Origin: Flavobacterium sp. KJJ
GTDB taxonomy: Bacteria > Bacteroidota > Bacteroidia > Flavobacteriales > Flavobacteriaceae
Length of the DNA: 64,000 nucleotides
Direction: 5' to 3'
Assembly (NCBI RefSeq): GCF_000708595.2
Contig: NZ_JARP01000001.1
Coordinates: forward strand, 558,001 to 622,000
Both the position numbers and the translations under genes were made by a program. This document shows, piece by piece, positions 16,578 to 25,408 of this stretch (position 1 is its first letter; the number at the start of each line of letters is the position of its first letter). The notes beneath the pieces are model-generated. The model had not been told where the DNA came from, searched no databases, and saw only the letters and a list, made by a program, of their open reading frames with translations.

Positions 16578-17288
16578 TTATCTTTCTAATTCTTCATGTT
16601 TAAATTTCAGTCCATATTCTGAAAAATATTTGCTCATAGATTTTAGAAGACTATTAAAGTTCTTATTAAATAAATCGTAATTTGGTTTTTGGTCAGCATA
16701 GTATTCTATTGTAACCTTATCCGAGTTTTCCACAGCTTCTTTATAAGCAGAATTTGTACTATATCCTGCTTCATTTAAAAGCGAAATTTTTATAAATCCA
16801 AAATGTTTCTTGAATGTTTGTCTTACTAGATGACTGCTAGAAACAATATCATTTGCATTTTCAATAATATCTGTGTTTTTAATATGAAAGAGAACCAAGT
16901 TATGATAATCAGAATACAGTTTTCTATGTGCTATTTCAACAGATATTTGATATTCGGTCATAACTTGGGCAAGGTCTTTTCCAATAAAGTCCCCGAAACT
17001 TTGAGAGTGTAAATCTCTAATTTCTAAACATCTTTCAAAAAATTGATTTAGTACCTGAATAGATTTTTCGTCAATAATCGAGCTTTGTTTTGTTAGAATT
17101 GAAAGTTGAGCATTAATCGTTGATAACTCTTTTCTAAAATGTTGTTGAATAATTTCGGTAACTTTTGTTAATTCTGGCAAGTCTTCAATATTCGCTTCAT
17201 TTTCAATTTTTTTCTTATAGTATGATTTTAATAAATCAAGCAAGAAATAAAATGCAATTCCACCGAAAAAGGTTATCATTTCTTCCAT
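16578..17288 (-). CDS. membrane-anchored coiled-coil protein, unknown
   Basis: 236 residues. One N-terminal membrane helix (MITFFGGIAFYFLLDLLKS, residues about 4-22) is followed by basic KKK, suggesting a cytoplasmic C-terminal body. Residues about 40-110 are predicted by eye to be coiled coil (EIIQQHFRKELSTINAQLSI, KSIQVLNQFFERCLEIRDL). The rest is helical with no catalytic motif I recognise. It precedes the AbiH-like gene on the same strand with a 117-base gap holding a REP-like element. Possible membrane partner or effector; this is inference from position only. Confidence 0.65.
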   Translation of the reverse strand: MEEMITFFGGIAFYFLLDLLKSYYKKKIENEANIEDLPELTKVTEIIQQHFRKELSTINAQLSILTKQSSIIDEKSIQVLNQFFERCLEIRDLHSQSFGDFIGKDLAQVMTEYQISVEIAHRKLYSDYHNLVLFHIKNTDIIENANDIVSSSHLVRQTFKKHFGFIKISLLNEAGYSTNSAYKEAVENSDKVTIEYYADQKPNYDLFNKNFNSLLKSMSKYFSEYGLKFKHEELER

Positions 17289-17321
17289 ATGTTATTTTTA
17301 TATTAATGCCAACTCACTTAT

Positions 17322-17342
17322 ATGTGAAAGAAAATTTCACAT
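17322..17342. promoter_or_regulatory. ATGTGAAA-N5-TTTCACAT inverted repeat upstream of coiled-coil gene
   Basis: Perfect 8-base arms around five bases, 34 bases before the start codon of the minus-strand membrane/coiled-coil gene. Could be an operator or a 5' leader hairpin. Nothing else in this 268-base gap is recognisable. Confidence 0.35.
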
Positions 17343-17497
17343 TTACACCTAAATTCGGGTAGATACGCGAAGGTTTGATTCGTTTTCTATACTATCAAAT
17401 GTATGTTTTTTTTGTAAGATTTTTAAACTTGATATGAATAATTATTTCTTGGAAGAAAATAAATCTAAAGAATATTTTGGACATTATGTATTGACTT

Positions 17498-17528
17498 AAA
17501 AAAAACGAAACGACTGAAATAAATTCCA
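17498..17528 (-). terminator. probable terminator of thrABC operon
   Basis: On the minus strand a weak CTGGAA/TTTCAG hairpin is followed by a GTTTCG stretch and eight T, 30 bases past the thrC stop. Confidence 0.4.
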
Positions 17529-17556
17529 GCCATTTTATTTATATGTACTTAATTTT

Positions 17557-18846
17557 TTATCCTAAAAACGCCTTCAACTCCTCATAAGTCTTAATCTTCA
17601 CACTAACTTTTTCCTCATTAATAACACTCTCAATTTGAGTAGGAATAGGAAGTGTAATTCCCAAAGCAGGCTCAACAACATCTAAGAATTTAATAGGATG
17701 CGCCGTTTCTAAGAAAACCCCAATCGCATTCTCGTGTTTTTGCAATTCTTTTTTCAAACCTAAATAGCCAACAGCTCCGTGTGGTTCTGCGATATAGCCA
17801 TTTGTGTTATAAATTTTCTTTAGAGCATCGAGTGTTTGTTCGTCGGTATAGCTATAAGAAGAGAAGTCTTTTTCGAAGGCTTTTAAATCATTATTGTATA
17901 ATTCCTGAATCCTAATAAAGTTGCTTGGGTTTCCAACATCCATAGCGTTAGAGATTGTCGCTTTAGAGGGTTTTGGATCGTATTTTCCGTTTTCTAAGAA
18001 TCTTGGTACTGTGTCGTTTACGTTTGTAGATGCTACAAAATGTTCAATTGGCAAACCTAATTTTTTAGCCATAATTCCGGCACAGATATTTCCGAAGTTT
18101 CCGCTTGGGCACGAGAAAACTAAAGGTTTGTTTTGCTTTTTTAGCGCTTTATAAGCAAAGAAGAAATAGAACATCTGCGGTAGCCAACGCGCAATATTAA
18201 TAGAATTCGCCGAAGTCAGGTTTTTATGCGCCAGAGTTTCATCTAAAAACGCTTTTTTTACCATATCCTGACAATCATCAAAAACGCCGTCAACTTCAAG
18301 TGCTTTAATGTTTTGCCCTAAAGTGGTCAATTGTTTTTCCTGAATGTCGCTCACTTTTCCAGACGGATATAAAATGACAACATCGACACCGTCAACGCCT
18401 AGAAATCCGCTGGCTACTGCGCCGCCCGTATCGCCTGAAGTCGCCACTAAAACGGTGTTTTTGCTATTCTTTTTATCTTTATTAAAATACGCCAGACAAC
18501 GCGACATAAAACGCGCTCCAACGTCTTTAAATGCCATTGTCGGACCGTGAAATAATTCTAACGAATAAATTCCGTTTTCGACTTCCACAACTGGGAAATC
18601 AAAACTCAAAGTCTCGGCAATAATTTCTCTTAAATGCGCCTCCGGAATTTCATCTCCAACAAATTGCTGCATGACATCAAAAGCAATATCGTTGTTGCTC
18701 AGATTTTCGATTACATTAAAAAATACCGGATTTAAAGGCGTAATATTTTCTGGGAAATATAATCCTTTATCGCTTGCTAATCCTTGTATTACAGCTTCTT
18801 TAAACGAAACCGTTGGTGCATTATGGTTTAAACTGTAGTATTTCAT
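17557..18846 (-). CDS. thrC: threonine synthase
   Basis: 429 residues from ATG at 18846 (MKYYSLNHNAPTVSFKEAV); the 13 codons upstream are rejected because MKYYS is the family start. PLP-dependent conversion of O-phosphohomoserine to threonine. Signatures: GPTMAFKDVGARFMSRCL near residue 100, where Lys in FKD binds PLP; NTVLVATSGDTGGAVASGF; FSCPSGNFGNICAG; GYIAEPHGAVGYLG. Last gene of thrA-thrB-thrC. The 89 bases before it hold ACACGAATT repeats that adjoin the thrB stop codon. Confidence 0.96.
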   Translation of the reverse strand: MKYYSLNHNAPTVSFKEAVIQGLASDKGLYFPENITPLNPVFFNVIENLSNNDIAFDVMQQFVGDEIPEAHLREIIAETLSFDFPVVEVENGIYSLELFHGPTMAFKDVGARFMSRCLAYFNKDKKNSKNTVLVATSGDTGGAVASGFLGVDGVDVVILYPSGKVSDIQEKQLTTLGQNIKALEVDGVFDDCQDMVKKAFLDETLAHKNLTSANSINIARWLPQMFYFFFAYKALKKQNKPLVFSCPSGNFGNICAGIMAKKLGLPIEHFVASTNVNDTVPRFLENGKYDPKPSKATISNAMDVGNPSNFIRIQELYNNDLKAFEKDFSSYSYTDEQTLDALKKIYNTNGYIAEPHGAVGYLGLKKELQKHENAIGVFLETAHPIKFLDVVEPALGITLPIPTQIESVINEEKVSVKIKTYEELKAFLG

Positions 18847-18935
18847 TTTGATTTTTATTTGAACACGAATTTCACTGATTGTCACTAATTCTTTGTCTTT
18901 AAATTATTGCACAAAATAATTCGTGATAATTCGTG

Positions 18936-19856
18936 TTATAATATTCTTACTCCATCCGGATTGATTTTTGAAACGTGAATTTCATACGGCAAATTCATAT
19001 TTTCGTACACTTCGCTCATGGCTTTGGCGATTTGGTTTGCGGTATTTTTTCCTCTGCTTAAAGCAAAAATTGACGGACCAGAACCTGAAATTCCAGAACC
19101 TAAAGCACCGTTTTCAAGAGCCGTTTGTTTGATTAAATCAAAACCCGGAATCAAAACACTTCTTAATGGCTCCACGATTTCATCATGAAGCGATCGTCCG
19201 ATCAAATCATAGTCTTTGGTGTATAAGCCTGCTATAAGTCCGCCCAGATTTCCCCATTGCATAATAGCGCTTTTCAGCGAAACGTTTTGCTTTAAAACCG
19301 AACGTGCATCTGAAGTTTTTAACTCAATTTGCGGATGAACAACCGTTGCAAATAATTCTTCAGGACTGTCAATTCGGATAATATCAAGCGGCGCATAACT
19401 TCTTACCAAAGTAAAGCCACCCAAAAGGGCAGGAGCAACGTTGTCTGCATGCGCGTTGCCGCTGGCTAATTTTTCGCCCTGCATGGCAAATTGCACCAAA
19501 TCTTTACGAGGATAAGGTCTGCCTAACAATTCATTAATCCCGAAAACTGCTCCGGCAGAACTTGCAGCGCTGCTTCCGATTCCGCTTCCGGCTTTGATGT
19601 TTTTATAGATTTCAATTTCGAATCCAAAATCCAGTTCGTCTAGAGTTTCAAGCATGGCCAAAGCCGCAACTCCGGAAACGTTTTTCTCGGTTTCCAAAGG
19701 CAAATCGGCACCCACAATTTTTGTAATTCGAACTCCTTTTTGATCGACTTTTCGAACAATCATTTCATCGCCCGCATTGTCTAAGCAAAGTCCAAGTACG
19801 TCGAATCCGCACGAGAGGTTTGCGATAGTTGCTGGGCAAAATAGTTTTATTTCCAT
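18936..19856 (-). CDS. thrB: homoserine kinase
   Basis: 306 residues from ATG at 19856 (MEIKLFCPATIANLSCGFD). The 20 extra upstream codons of the longest ORF run through a GCCACGAAGGCACAAAG repeat and are discarded. GHMP kinase: N-terminal substrate motif PATIANLSCGFDVLG, ATP-binding KAGSGIGSSAASSAGAVFG near residue 85, and C-terminal GSGISGSGPSIFALS. Phosphorylates homoserine for ThrC. The TAA stop (18936-18938) runs straight into CACGAATTATCACGAATT repeats. Confidence 0.96.
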   Translation of the reverse strand: MEIKLFCPATIANLSCGFDVLGLCLDNAGDEMIVRKVDQKGVRITKIVGADLPLETEKNVSGVAALAMLETLDELDFGFEIEIYKNIKAGSGIGSSAASSAGAVFGINELLGRPYPRKDLVQFAMQGEKLASGNAHADNVAPALLGGFTLVRSYAPLDIIRIDSPEELFATVVHPQIELKTSDARSVLKQNVSLKSAIMQWGNLGGLIAGLYTKDYDLIGRSLHDEIVEPLRSVLIPGFDLIKQTALENGALGSGISGSGPSIFALSRGKNTANQIAKAMSEVYENMNLPYEIHVSKINPDGVRIL

Positions 19857-19861
19857 TTTTT

Positions 19862-20011
19862 TTTGGTTTTTGCCACGAAGGCACAAAGTCACAAAGTTTT
19901 TATTTTTTTTTGCCACGAAGGCACTAAGGCGCTAAGTTTTTTATTACTAAGAATTTAAGTTTGTGAGCTTAAAAAACTTAAAAACTTAGCGTCTTAGTGC
20001 CTTAGCGGCTA
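19862..20011. repeat. GCCACGAAGGCACTAAG repeat region between thrA and thrB
   Basis: Two direct copies of a GCCACGAAGGCAC(A/T)AAG unit (about 19874-19900 and 19912-19940). An inverted copy, ACTTAGCGTCTTAGTGCC and continuing, ends at 20008. The inverted copy's edge contains the thrA stop (TAG, 20009-20011). No gene. Present inside an operon, so transcribed. Confidence 0.85.
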
Positions 20012-22456
20012 AACATTTCCAATACGAATAACGTCAGCAAAAATTCCTGATGCTGTAACTGCGGCTCCGGCACCGGCTCCTTTTATCAATAAAGGCTGAT
20101 CTACGTATCGATCGGTGTAGAAAAGAACGATATTGTCTTTTCCTTCTAAATTGTAAAAAGGATGATCTTTTGGAATGAATTGCAGGCCAACGCTGGCTTT
20201 TCCGTTTTCGAATTGGGCTACGTATTTCAATCTTGAATCTTTTGCTAAAGCTTCTTCATAAATATTTTCAAAATGAGAAGCGTGTTTGATTAACGAAGCA
20301 AAAAAGTCTTCGTTATTTGTTGTTTCCAAACATTCTGCTGGTAAAAATGATTCGTTTGCAATGGCGTCAATATCCATTTCATAACCGCTTTCGCGAATAA
20401 GAATCAGGATCTTACGCGCTACGTCGATACCGCTTAAGTCAATTTTTGGATCCGGTTCTGTGAAACCTTGAACTCCAGCTTCTTTCACCACATCGTGAAA
20501 AGAATTGTTTTTATCGAAATTGTTGAAAATGAAGTTCAAACTTCCCGATAAAACCGCTTGAATTTTATGTACTTTATCGCCAGAAGCAATTAAGTTTTTT
20601 ACAGTATCAATAATTGGCAATCCCGCACCAACATTCGTTTCAAACAAAAACGGAGCATTGTATTGTCGAGATAAACTTTTTAGTTTTTTATAATTGTCAT
20701 AAGCAGATGAACAGGCAATTTTGTTGCAGGTTACAACCGCAATACTTTGTTTCAGGAATTTTTCGTACGTTTCAGAAACGCTTGCATTTGCTGTAATATC
20801 AACAAAAATACTGTTACGTAAATTCAGTTCTTTGGCACGGGCAATGAATTCAGTCTCAACGGCAGCGTCTGCTTTGTCTAAAATCGATTTCCAGTCTTTT
20901 AGTGAAATTCCATCTTCATCAAAAACCATTTTTCTTGAATTTGATAAAGCAATAACACGAACATTAATTTTTAAATTTTCTTTTAAAAACTTTCTTTGAT
21001 TGTGAATTTGTTCAATGAATTTTTCTCCCACATTTCCCACGCCCATTACAAATAAATTCAGCTGTTTTGTGTTTTCTTCGAAAAAATTCTCATGCAAGGT
21101 ATTCAACGCTTTTTTAACATCTCTTTCGTTAATTACTGTCGAAATATTACGTTCAGATGCACCTTGCGCAATCGCACGAATGTTTACGTTGTTTTTTCCT
21201 AAAGTGCTGAACATTCTTCCGCTTAGACCTTGGTGATTTTTCATGTTTTCACCAACCAAAGCGATAATGCAAAGGTCTTTTTCTACAATACAAGGATCGA
21301 TTTTGTTTTGCAAAATCTCCACTTCAAAAGCTTTGTTGATTGCAGCTTCGGCAATATCAGCGTCAGAGTTTAAAATTCCGATACAAATAGAATGCTCAGA
21401 AGAAGCCTGAGTAATAAAAATCACGTTGATTTTTTCCTGAGACAATACTTCAAACAAACGTCTTGATGAACCTGCAACTCCAATCATTCCTGGACCTTCT
21501 AGCGTTACAAGTGAAATATTATCAATATGGCTGATTCCTTTTACAACTGTATCTTTTGATGATACTTGGCTAGAAATCAAAGTTCCTTCGGCTTCTGGTT
21601 CAAAAGTATTTTTGATCAGAATTGGAATGTTTTTTCTTAAAACGGGCTGAATTGTAGGCGGATATAAAACTTTAGCACCAAAATGCGACAATTCCATCGC
21701 TTCTTGATAAGAGATATTCGCAATTGGCTGTGCTTGTTTTACGATTTTTGGGTTTGCAGTAAACATTCCGTTTACATCTGTCCAAATTTCTAATTGAGAT
21801 GCATCAAGCGCTCCAGCAATAATAGCTGCAGTATAATCAGAGCCGCCACGGCCTAAAGTTGTTGTAATTCCGTCAAGTGTTAAGGCAATAAATCCTGGTA
21901 AAATATTGATTTTTGATTCATTTTCAGTAAAATATTCTTGAATCAATTGGTTCGAAATTTCAAAATTCACAACTGCTTTCCCAAAGTTGCTGTTGGTTTT
22001 AATCAATTCGCGACTGTCTTTATAAACAGCACTTTTATCGATTTGCTGATACGCCTGTGCAATGATATAAGACGAAAGCAATTCGCCAAAACTTAAAATT
22101 GTATCTTCAGTTCTAGGAGATAATTCTCCTAATAAAAAACAGCCGTCTAATAAAGTTTCAAGATGATTAATGATTCTTTTTATGTGGCTTAATAAACTGC
22201 TTTGCTCGCTGACCGGAATAAGTTCTTTAAGAGTGTCTAGGTGTTTTTTCTCTATTTCGGCAACAATATCTCTAAAGCTTTCATCATTTGCCGCTGCTTT
22301 TGCCGCTGCAGATTGAAGCAAATCTGTTACTTTGCTTAGTGCTGAAACAACAACTGCTAAATTATCTTCTTTAGATTTTTGATTTATAATTTCGAGAACG
22401 AGTTTTATATTTTGAGCATTGGCAACCGAAGTTCCGCCAAATTTTAATACTTTCAT
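20009..22456 (-). CDS. thrA: bifunctional aspartokinase / homoserine dehydrogenase
   Basis: 815 residues, normal for the fused enzyme. The aspartokinase domain starts VLKFGGTSVANAQNI and includes TLGRGGSDYTAAIIA and LEIWTDVNGMFTANP. Two ACT-like regulatory regions lie near residues 310-460 (ISLVTLEGPGMIGVAG, LCIIALVGENMKNHQG), where threonine probably binds. The homoserine dehydrogenase half starts near 468 (LNLFVMGVGNVGEKFIEQ) and carries ETNVGAGLPII, LSGSLNFIFN and the C-terminal LLIKGAGAGAAVTASGIFADV. First and committed enzyme steps of threonine synthesis. The transcript is preceded by a Thr-rich leader peptide and attenuator-like region. Confidence 0.97.
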   Translation of the reverse strand: MKVLKFGGTSVANAQNIKLVLEIINQKSKEDNLAVVVSALSKVTDLLQSAAAKAAANDESFRDIVAEIEKKHLDTLKELIPVSEQSSLLSHIKRIINHLETLLDGCFLLGELSPRTEDTILSFGELLSSYIIAQAYQQIDKSAVYKDSRELIKTNSNFGKAVVNFEISNQLIQEYFTENESKINILPGFIALTLDGITTTLGRGGSDYTAAIIAGALDASQLEIWTDVNGMFTANPKIVKQAQPIANISYQEAMELSHFGAKVLYPPTIQPVLRKNIPILIKNTFEPEAEGTLISSQVSSKDTVVKGISHIDNISLVTLEGPGMIGVAGSSRRLFEVLSQEKINVIFITQASSEHSICIGILNSDADIAEAAINKAFEVEILQNKIDPCIVEKDLCIIALVGENMKNHQGLSGRMFSTLGKNNVNIRAIAQGASERNISTVINERDVKKALNTLHENFFEENTKQLNLFVMGVGNVGEKFIEQIHNQRKFLKENLKINVRVIALSNSRKMVFDEDGISLKDWKSILDKADAAVETEFIARAKELNLRNSIFVDITANASVSETYEKFLKQSIAVVTCNKIACSSAYDNYKKLKSLSRQYNAPFLFETNVGAGLPIIDTVKNLIASGDKVHKIQAVLSGSLNFIFNNFDKNNSFHDVVKEAGVQGFTEPDPKIDLSGIDVARKILILIRESGYEMDIDAIANESFLPAECLETTNNEDFFASLIKHASHFENIYEEALAKDSRLKYVAQFENGKASVGLQFIPKDHPFYNLEGKDNIVLFYTDRYVDQPLLIKGAGAGAAVTASGIFADVIRIGNV

Positions 22457-22595
22457 TTTTGATATTTTTAATAAGGTGCAAAGATTTTAAGTAAAGGTTC
22501 AAAGGTTATCTAGTATGAACTTAAACTGAAAACTGCGACTATTTTTTTGTTTTTGTGAATGTTTTTCATGTATCCAATACCTTTCTTCTTTCAAG

Positions 22596-22624
22596 AAAAA
22601 AGTATAAATAACCCAGGTTTATAT
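22596..22624 (-). terminator. possible attenuator terminator before thrA
   Basis: Read on the minus strand: ATATAAAC, CTGG, GTTATTTATAC, then six T. The stem is short, AT-rich and bulged. A nearby perfect palindrome, TACCCCTTAGGGGTA (22636-22650), overlaps the last Thr codons and stop of the leader peptide, and its CCC could pair with GGG of this hairpin. I have not folded it by computer. Confidence 0.45.
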
Positions 22625-22640
22625 GTAGAAATGTATACCC

Positions 22641-22742
22641 CTAAGGGGTAGTAGTTGTTGTAGTAGAAATAATTGCAACAGCAATTGCAACTCTAGTTTG
22701 AGTTGTCATTGTAGATTGATATTTTGCGCTGTTGCTATTCAT
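22641..22742 (-). CDS. thr operon leader peptide (Thr/Ile-rich)
   Basis: A 33-codon ORF: ATG at 22742-22740, stop TAG at 22641-22643. It contains ten Thr and three Ile codons and ends VAIAVAIISTTTTTTP, with six Thr codons in a row just before the stop. It lies 184 bases upstream of thrA on the same strand, and a palindrome spans its end. By analogy with E. coli ThrL, a ribosome stalling on Thr codons when charged tRNA is scarce would let transcription continue into thrABC. The composition and place make chance unlikely; homology to ThrL is not claimed. Confidence 0.82.
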   Translation of the reverse strand: MNSNSAKYQSTMTTQTRVAIAVAIISTTTTTTP

Positions 22743-22752
22743 TTTGATTTTT

Positions 22753-22782
22753 CAAAAATACAGTTTTTTATAAAAGTTAAAA
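22753..22782 (-). promoter_or_regulatory. candidate thr operon promoter
   Basis: On the minus strand TATTTTTG (22753-22760) fits the Bacteroidota -7 consensus TAnnTTTG; 19 bases upstream is a TTT in place of the TTG -33 element. Transcription would begin only a few bases before the leader peptide ATG. Confidence 0.45.
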
Positions 22783-23168
22783 ACCTTTATTTTCTTTTTG
22801 CGAATATTTTAATAATTCAATTTTGAATAAATTAATATTGAGTTTTCATCAGCTTTAAATCTGTTAAATTGATGTATTCGTATATTTAGAGCTGTTTTTA
22901 TTGAGATAGATACAGGTTAATAAGCTGATTTTTAATAAAAGTATTACAGAAACAGTTCAGAAGTCTATTTAATTACTAGGAAATAGTTTTTTGATTCTGT
23001 TGATTTAATCAATGTGTAAAAAAAATAAAAAGAGCCTATTCTGTATGATTAGTATTGTGAAATAAATAAAAGTACGGAATTTGAATTTGCCAAATTTTAA
23101 TTATTATAAACAAATGTTGCTTTTTAATATTGATTTGCTGAATTTTGATGCCTTAAAATAAAAATGAC

Positions 23169-24683
23169 ATGAGAGAAATCCATTATATAAGTACTGAAAC
23201 CTTAAGTTTAGAAGCTTTACAAGAAATTATTGTCAATCAAAAGACACTTGAATTATCGGAAGAAGCGAAAGTAAATGTTCAGAAATGCCGTGATTATTTA
23301 GATAAAAAAATGGCCTCGCATTCTGAGCCTATTTACGGAATCAATACAGGATTTGGATCACTTTGTAATGTAAAAATCTCAAATGAAAATTTATCAAAAC
23401 TTCAGGAAAACCTTGTGAAATCGCACGCGTGCGGAACAGGGGAAGAGGTTCCTGCAGAAATTGTAAAGCTGATGCTTTTGCTTAAAATTCAATCTTTAAG
23501 CTACGGGCATTCAGGAATTCAATTACAAACATTAGATCGTTTGGTAGATTTTTACAACCATGATATTCTACCTATTATATATACGCAGGGTTCACTGGGA
23601 GCTTCAGGAGATTTAGCGCCGTTAGCACATTTATCTTTACCTTTATTAGGAGAAGGCGAAGTGCTTTTTGAAGGAAAAAAAAGGGCTTCTGCCGAAGTGT
23701 TAAAGCACTTTAACTGGGAGCCAATTGTATTACAGTCGAAGGAAGGTTTGGCTTTGTTAAACGGAACCCAGTTTATGAGTGCTTATGGAGCTCACATTTT
23801 ATTAAAGGCTTACAAATATTCATATTTAGCTGATTTAATCGGAACAATTTCTCTTGAAGGTTTTGATGGAAGAATCGAGCCTTTTAACGAATTGATTCAT
23901 TTTATTCGTCCTCATAAAGGACAAATAATTACCGCACAGCGTATAAATGAGTTTTTAGAAGGAAGTGAAATTATAGAGCAGGAGAAAAAACACGTTCAGG
24001 ATCCTTATTCTTTCCGTTGCATGCCACAGGTTCACGGCGCTTCAAAAGATGCGATTGATTACGTTCGAAAAGTGTTTAAAACTGAAATTAACTCTGTTAC
24101 AGATAATCCAAATATATTTATAGAAGCCGATCAGATTATTTCTGGTGGAAATTTCCATGGCCAGCCTTTGGCGTTAGCCTTAGACTTTATGGCAATTGCT
24201 TTAGCTGAATTAGGTAGTATTTCTGAAAGAAGAACCTATCAATTGATTTCAGGATTGCGAAATCTCCCTGCATTTTTAGTTGATAATCCAGGTTTGAATT
24301 CAGGATTTATGATTCCACAATATACTGCAGCAAGTATTGCAAGTCAAAATAAGCAATTAGCAACGCCATCAAGTGTTGACAGTATTGTTTCTAGCAACGG
24401 TCAGGAAGATCATGTAAGTATGGGCGCAAACGGTGCAACAAAAGCATTGCGCGTAATGGATAATTTGGAGCGTATTTTAGCAATTGAATTAATGAACGCT
24501 TCGCAGGCGATTGCTTATAGAGAACCTTTAAAATCAAGCGATTTCATCGAAATGTTTTTAAGCAGTTACAGAGAAGTTGTGCCTCTTGTTAAGGAAGATA
24601 GAATCTTACATTATGATATTGAAAAGACCGTATCATTCTTGGACAGTTTCCAAATTGAAAACGATTTGTTAACAATGGCTTAA
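23169..24683 (+). CDS. hutH: histidine ammonia-lyase
   Basis: 504 residues, usual length. The MIO prosthetic group forms from Ala-Ser-Gly in GSLGASGDLAPLAHL near residue 143. Other signatures: YGINTGFG near 56, NGTQFMSAYG, RCMPQVHGASKDAI, TDNPNIF, and GQEDHVSMGANG. The specificity position reads Ser-His (LVKSHACGTGEE, near residue 83), the histidine-type pair, rather than the His or Phe forms seen in tyrosine/phenylalanine lyases; substrate is therefore inferred as histidine, giving urocanate and ammonia. Other hut genes are not adjacent. Start at 23169 follows a TTAAAATAAAA stretch. Confidence 0.9.
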   Translation: MREIHYISTETLSLEALQEIIVNQKTLELSEEAKVNVQKCRDYLDKKMASHSEPIYGINTGFGSLCNVKISNENLSKLQENLVKSHACGTGEEVPAEIVKLMLLLKIQSLSYGHSGIQLQTLDRLVDFYNHDILPIIYTQGSLGASGDLAPLAHLSLPLLGEGEVLFEGKKRASAEVLKHFNWEPIVLQSKEGLALLNGTQFMSAYGAHILLKAYKYSYLADLIGTISLEGFDGRIEPFNELIHFIRPHKGQIITAQRINEFLEGSEIIEQEKKHVQDPYSFRCMPQVHGASKDAIDYVRKVFKTEINSVTDNPNIFIEADQIISGGNFHGQPLALALDFMAIALAELGSISERRTYQLISGLRNLPAFLVDNPGLNSGFMIPQYTAASIASQNKQLATPSSVDSIVSSNGQEDHVSMGANGATKALRVMDNLERILAIELMNASQAIAYREPLKSSDFIEMFLSSYREVVPLVKEDRILHYDIEKTVSFLDSFQIENDLLTMA

Positions 24684-24731
24684 CATTGCAAAGTATTAAT
24701 GAAGTAATTTTGCACTATCAAAAATATAAAA

Positions 24732-25376
24732 ATGTCAATAAACAGTATTTTCCAATTTTTAGTGCCGAAAGACAAGAAATTCTTTCCACTTTTTGAAGAG
24801 GCTTCAAGCAATTTAATTGAATTAGCTTCTAACTTACACGAAGCTGTAAACCTTCCATTAAAAGAAAGAGAAGTTCTTTTTCAAAAAATTGACGAATTAG
24901 AGCAAAAAGGAGAAGACATTACACGTCAAACCAATCTAGAATTGAGCAGAAACTTTATTACTCCATTTGATAGAGAGGATATACATACCTTAATTACTTC
25001 TATTGATAACGTTGCAGATTACCTTCACGGTGCAGCGAGCAGAATGAGATTGTATCAAGTTGATAAGATTACAAAATCTATCAGAAAGATGACAGAAATC
25101 AACCTTGAAGCTTGTCAAAACATTGACAGTGCGGTAAAAGAGTTGAGCAACTTAAAAAACATGAATGTTATTAAAGATGCTTGTGCTAGAATTAATAAAT
25201 TAGAGAACAAGTCAGATAACGTTTATAATAAAGCAGTTTTTGAAATTTTTGAAAACGAAACAGACGCTAAAAATATTATTAAATATAAAGAAGTGTTATC
25301 TGTTTTAGAATCAGCAACAGACAAATGTAAGAGTGTTGCGAACATACTAGAATCTATTTCTGTAAAACATTCTTAA
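24732..25376 (+). CDS. DUF47 / PhoU-like phosphate transport accessory protein
   Basis: 214 residues, all alpha-helical, beginning MSINSIFQFLVPKDKKFFPLFEEAS, typical of DUF47. It contains two PhoU-like metal-site-type segments with acidic residues (IDELEQKGEDITRQTNLELS near residue 57 and the INKLENKSDNVYN segment near 157). Cytoplasmic. It lies 32 bases upstream of a PiT transporter gene, the usual arrangement, and probably modulates that transporter. Confidence 0.92.
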   Translation: MSINSIFQFLVPKDKKFFPLFEEASSNLIELASNLHEAVNLPLKEREVLFQKIDELEQKGEDITRQTNLELSRNFITPFDREDIHTLITSIDNVADYLHGAASRMRLYQVDKITKSIRKMTEINLEACQNIDSAVKELSNLKNMNVIKDACARINKLENKSDNVYNKAVFEIFENETDAKNIIKYKEVLSVLESATDKCKSVANILESISVKHS

Positions 25377-25408
25377 TTCAATTTATTTCATTCTGAAGTT
25401 ATAATTTT

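Larger units (their letters stand above)
22457..23168. other. 712-base divergent region between thrA and hutH
   Basis: The thrA side (22596-22760) holds the Thr-rich leader ORF, a palindrome, a terminator-like hairpin and a promoter-like motif, described separately. 22457-22595 is untranslated leader before thrA, including an ACTGAAAACTGCGACT fragment of a repeat seen at 51370-51411. 22761-23168 is AT-rich with no ORF; a TAAAA-type flavobacterial ribosome-binding sequence precedes hutH. Confidence 0.7.

Noticed and set aside
19857..19916. Upstream extension of homoserine kinase
   Set aside because: The extra 20 codons lie in a dispersed GCCACGAAGGCAC repeat; the family starts at MEIKLFCPATIANLS.
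23169..24683. Tyrosine or phenylalanine ammonia-lyase
   Set aside because: The specificity pair reads Ser-His, as in histidine ammonia-lyases, and the sequence differs from the F. johnsoniae tyrosine lyase I recall.
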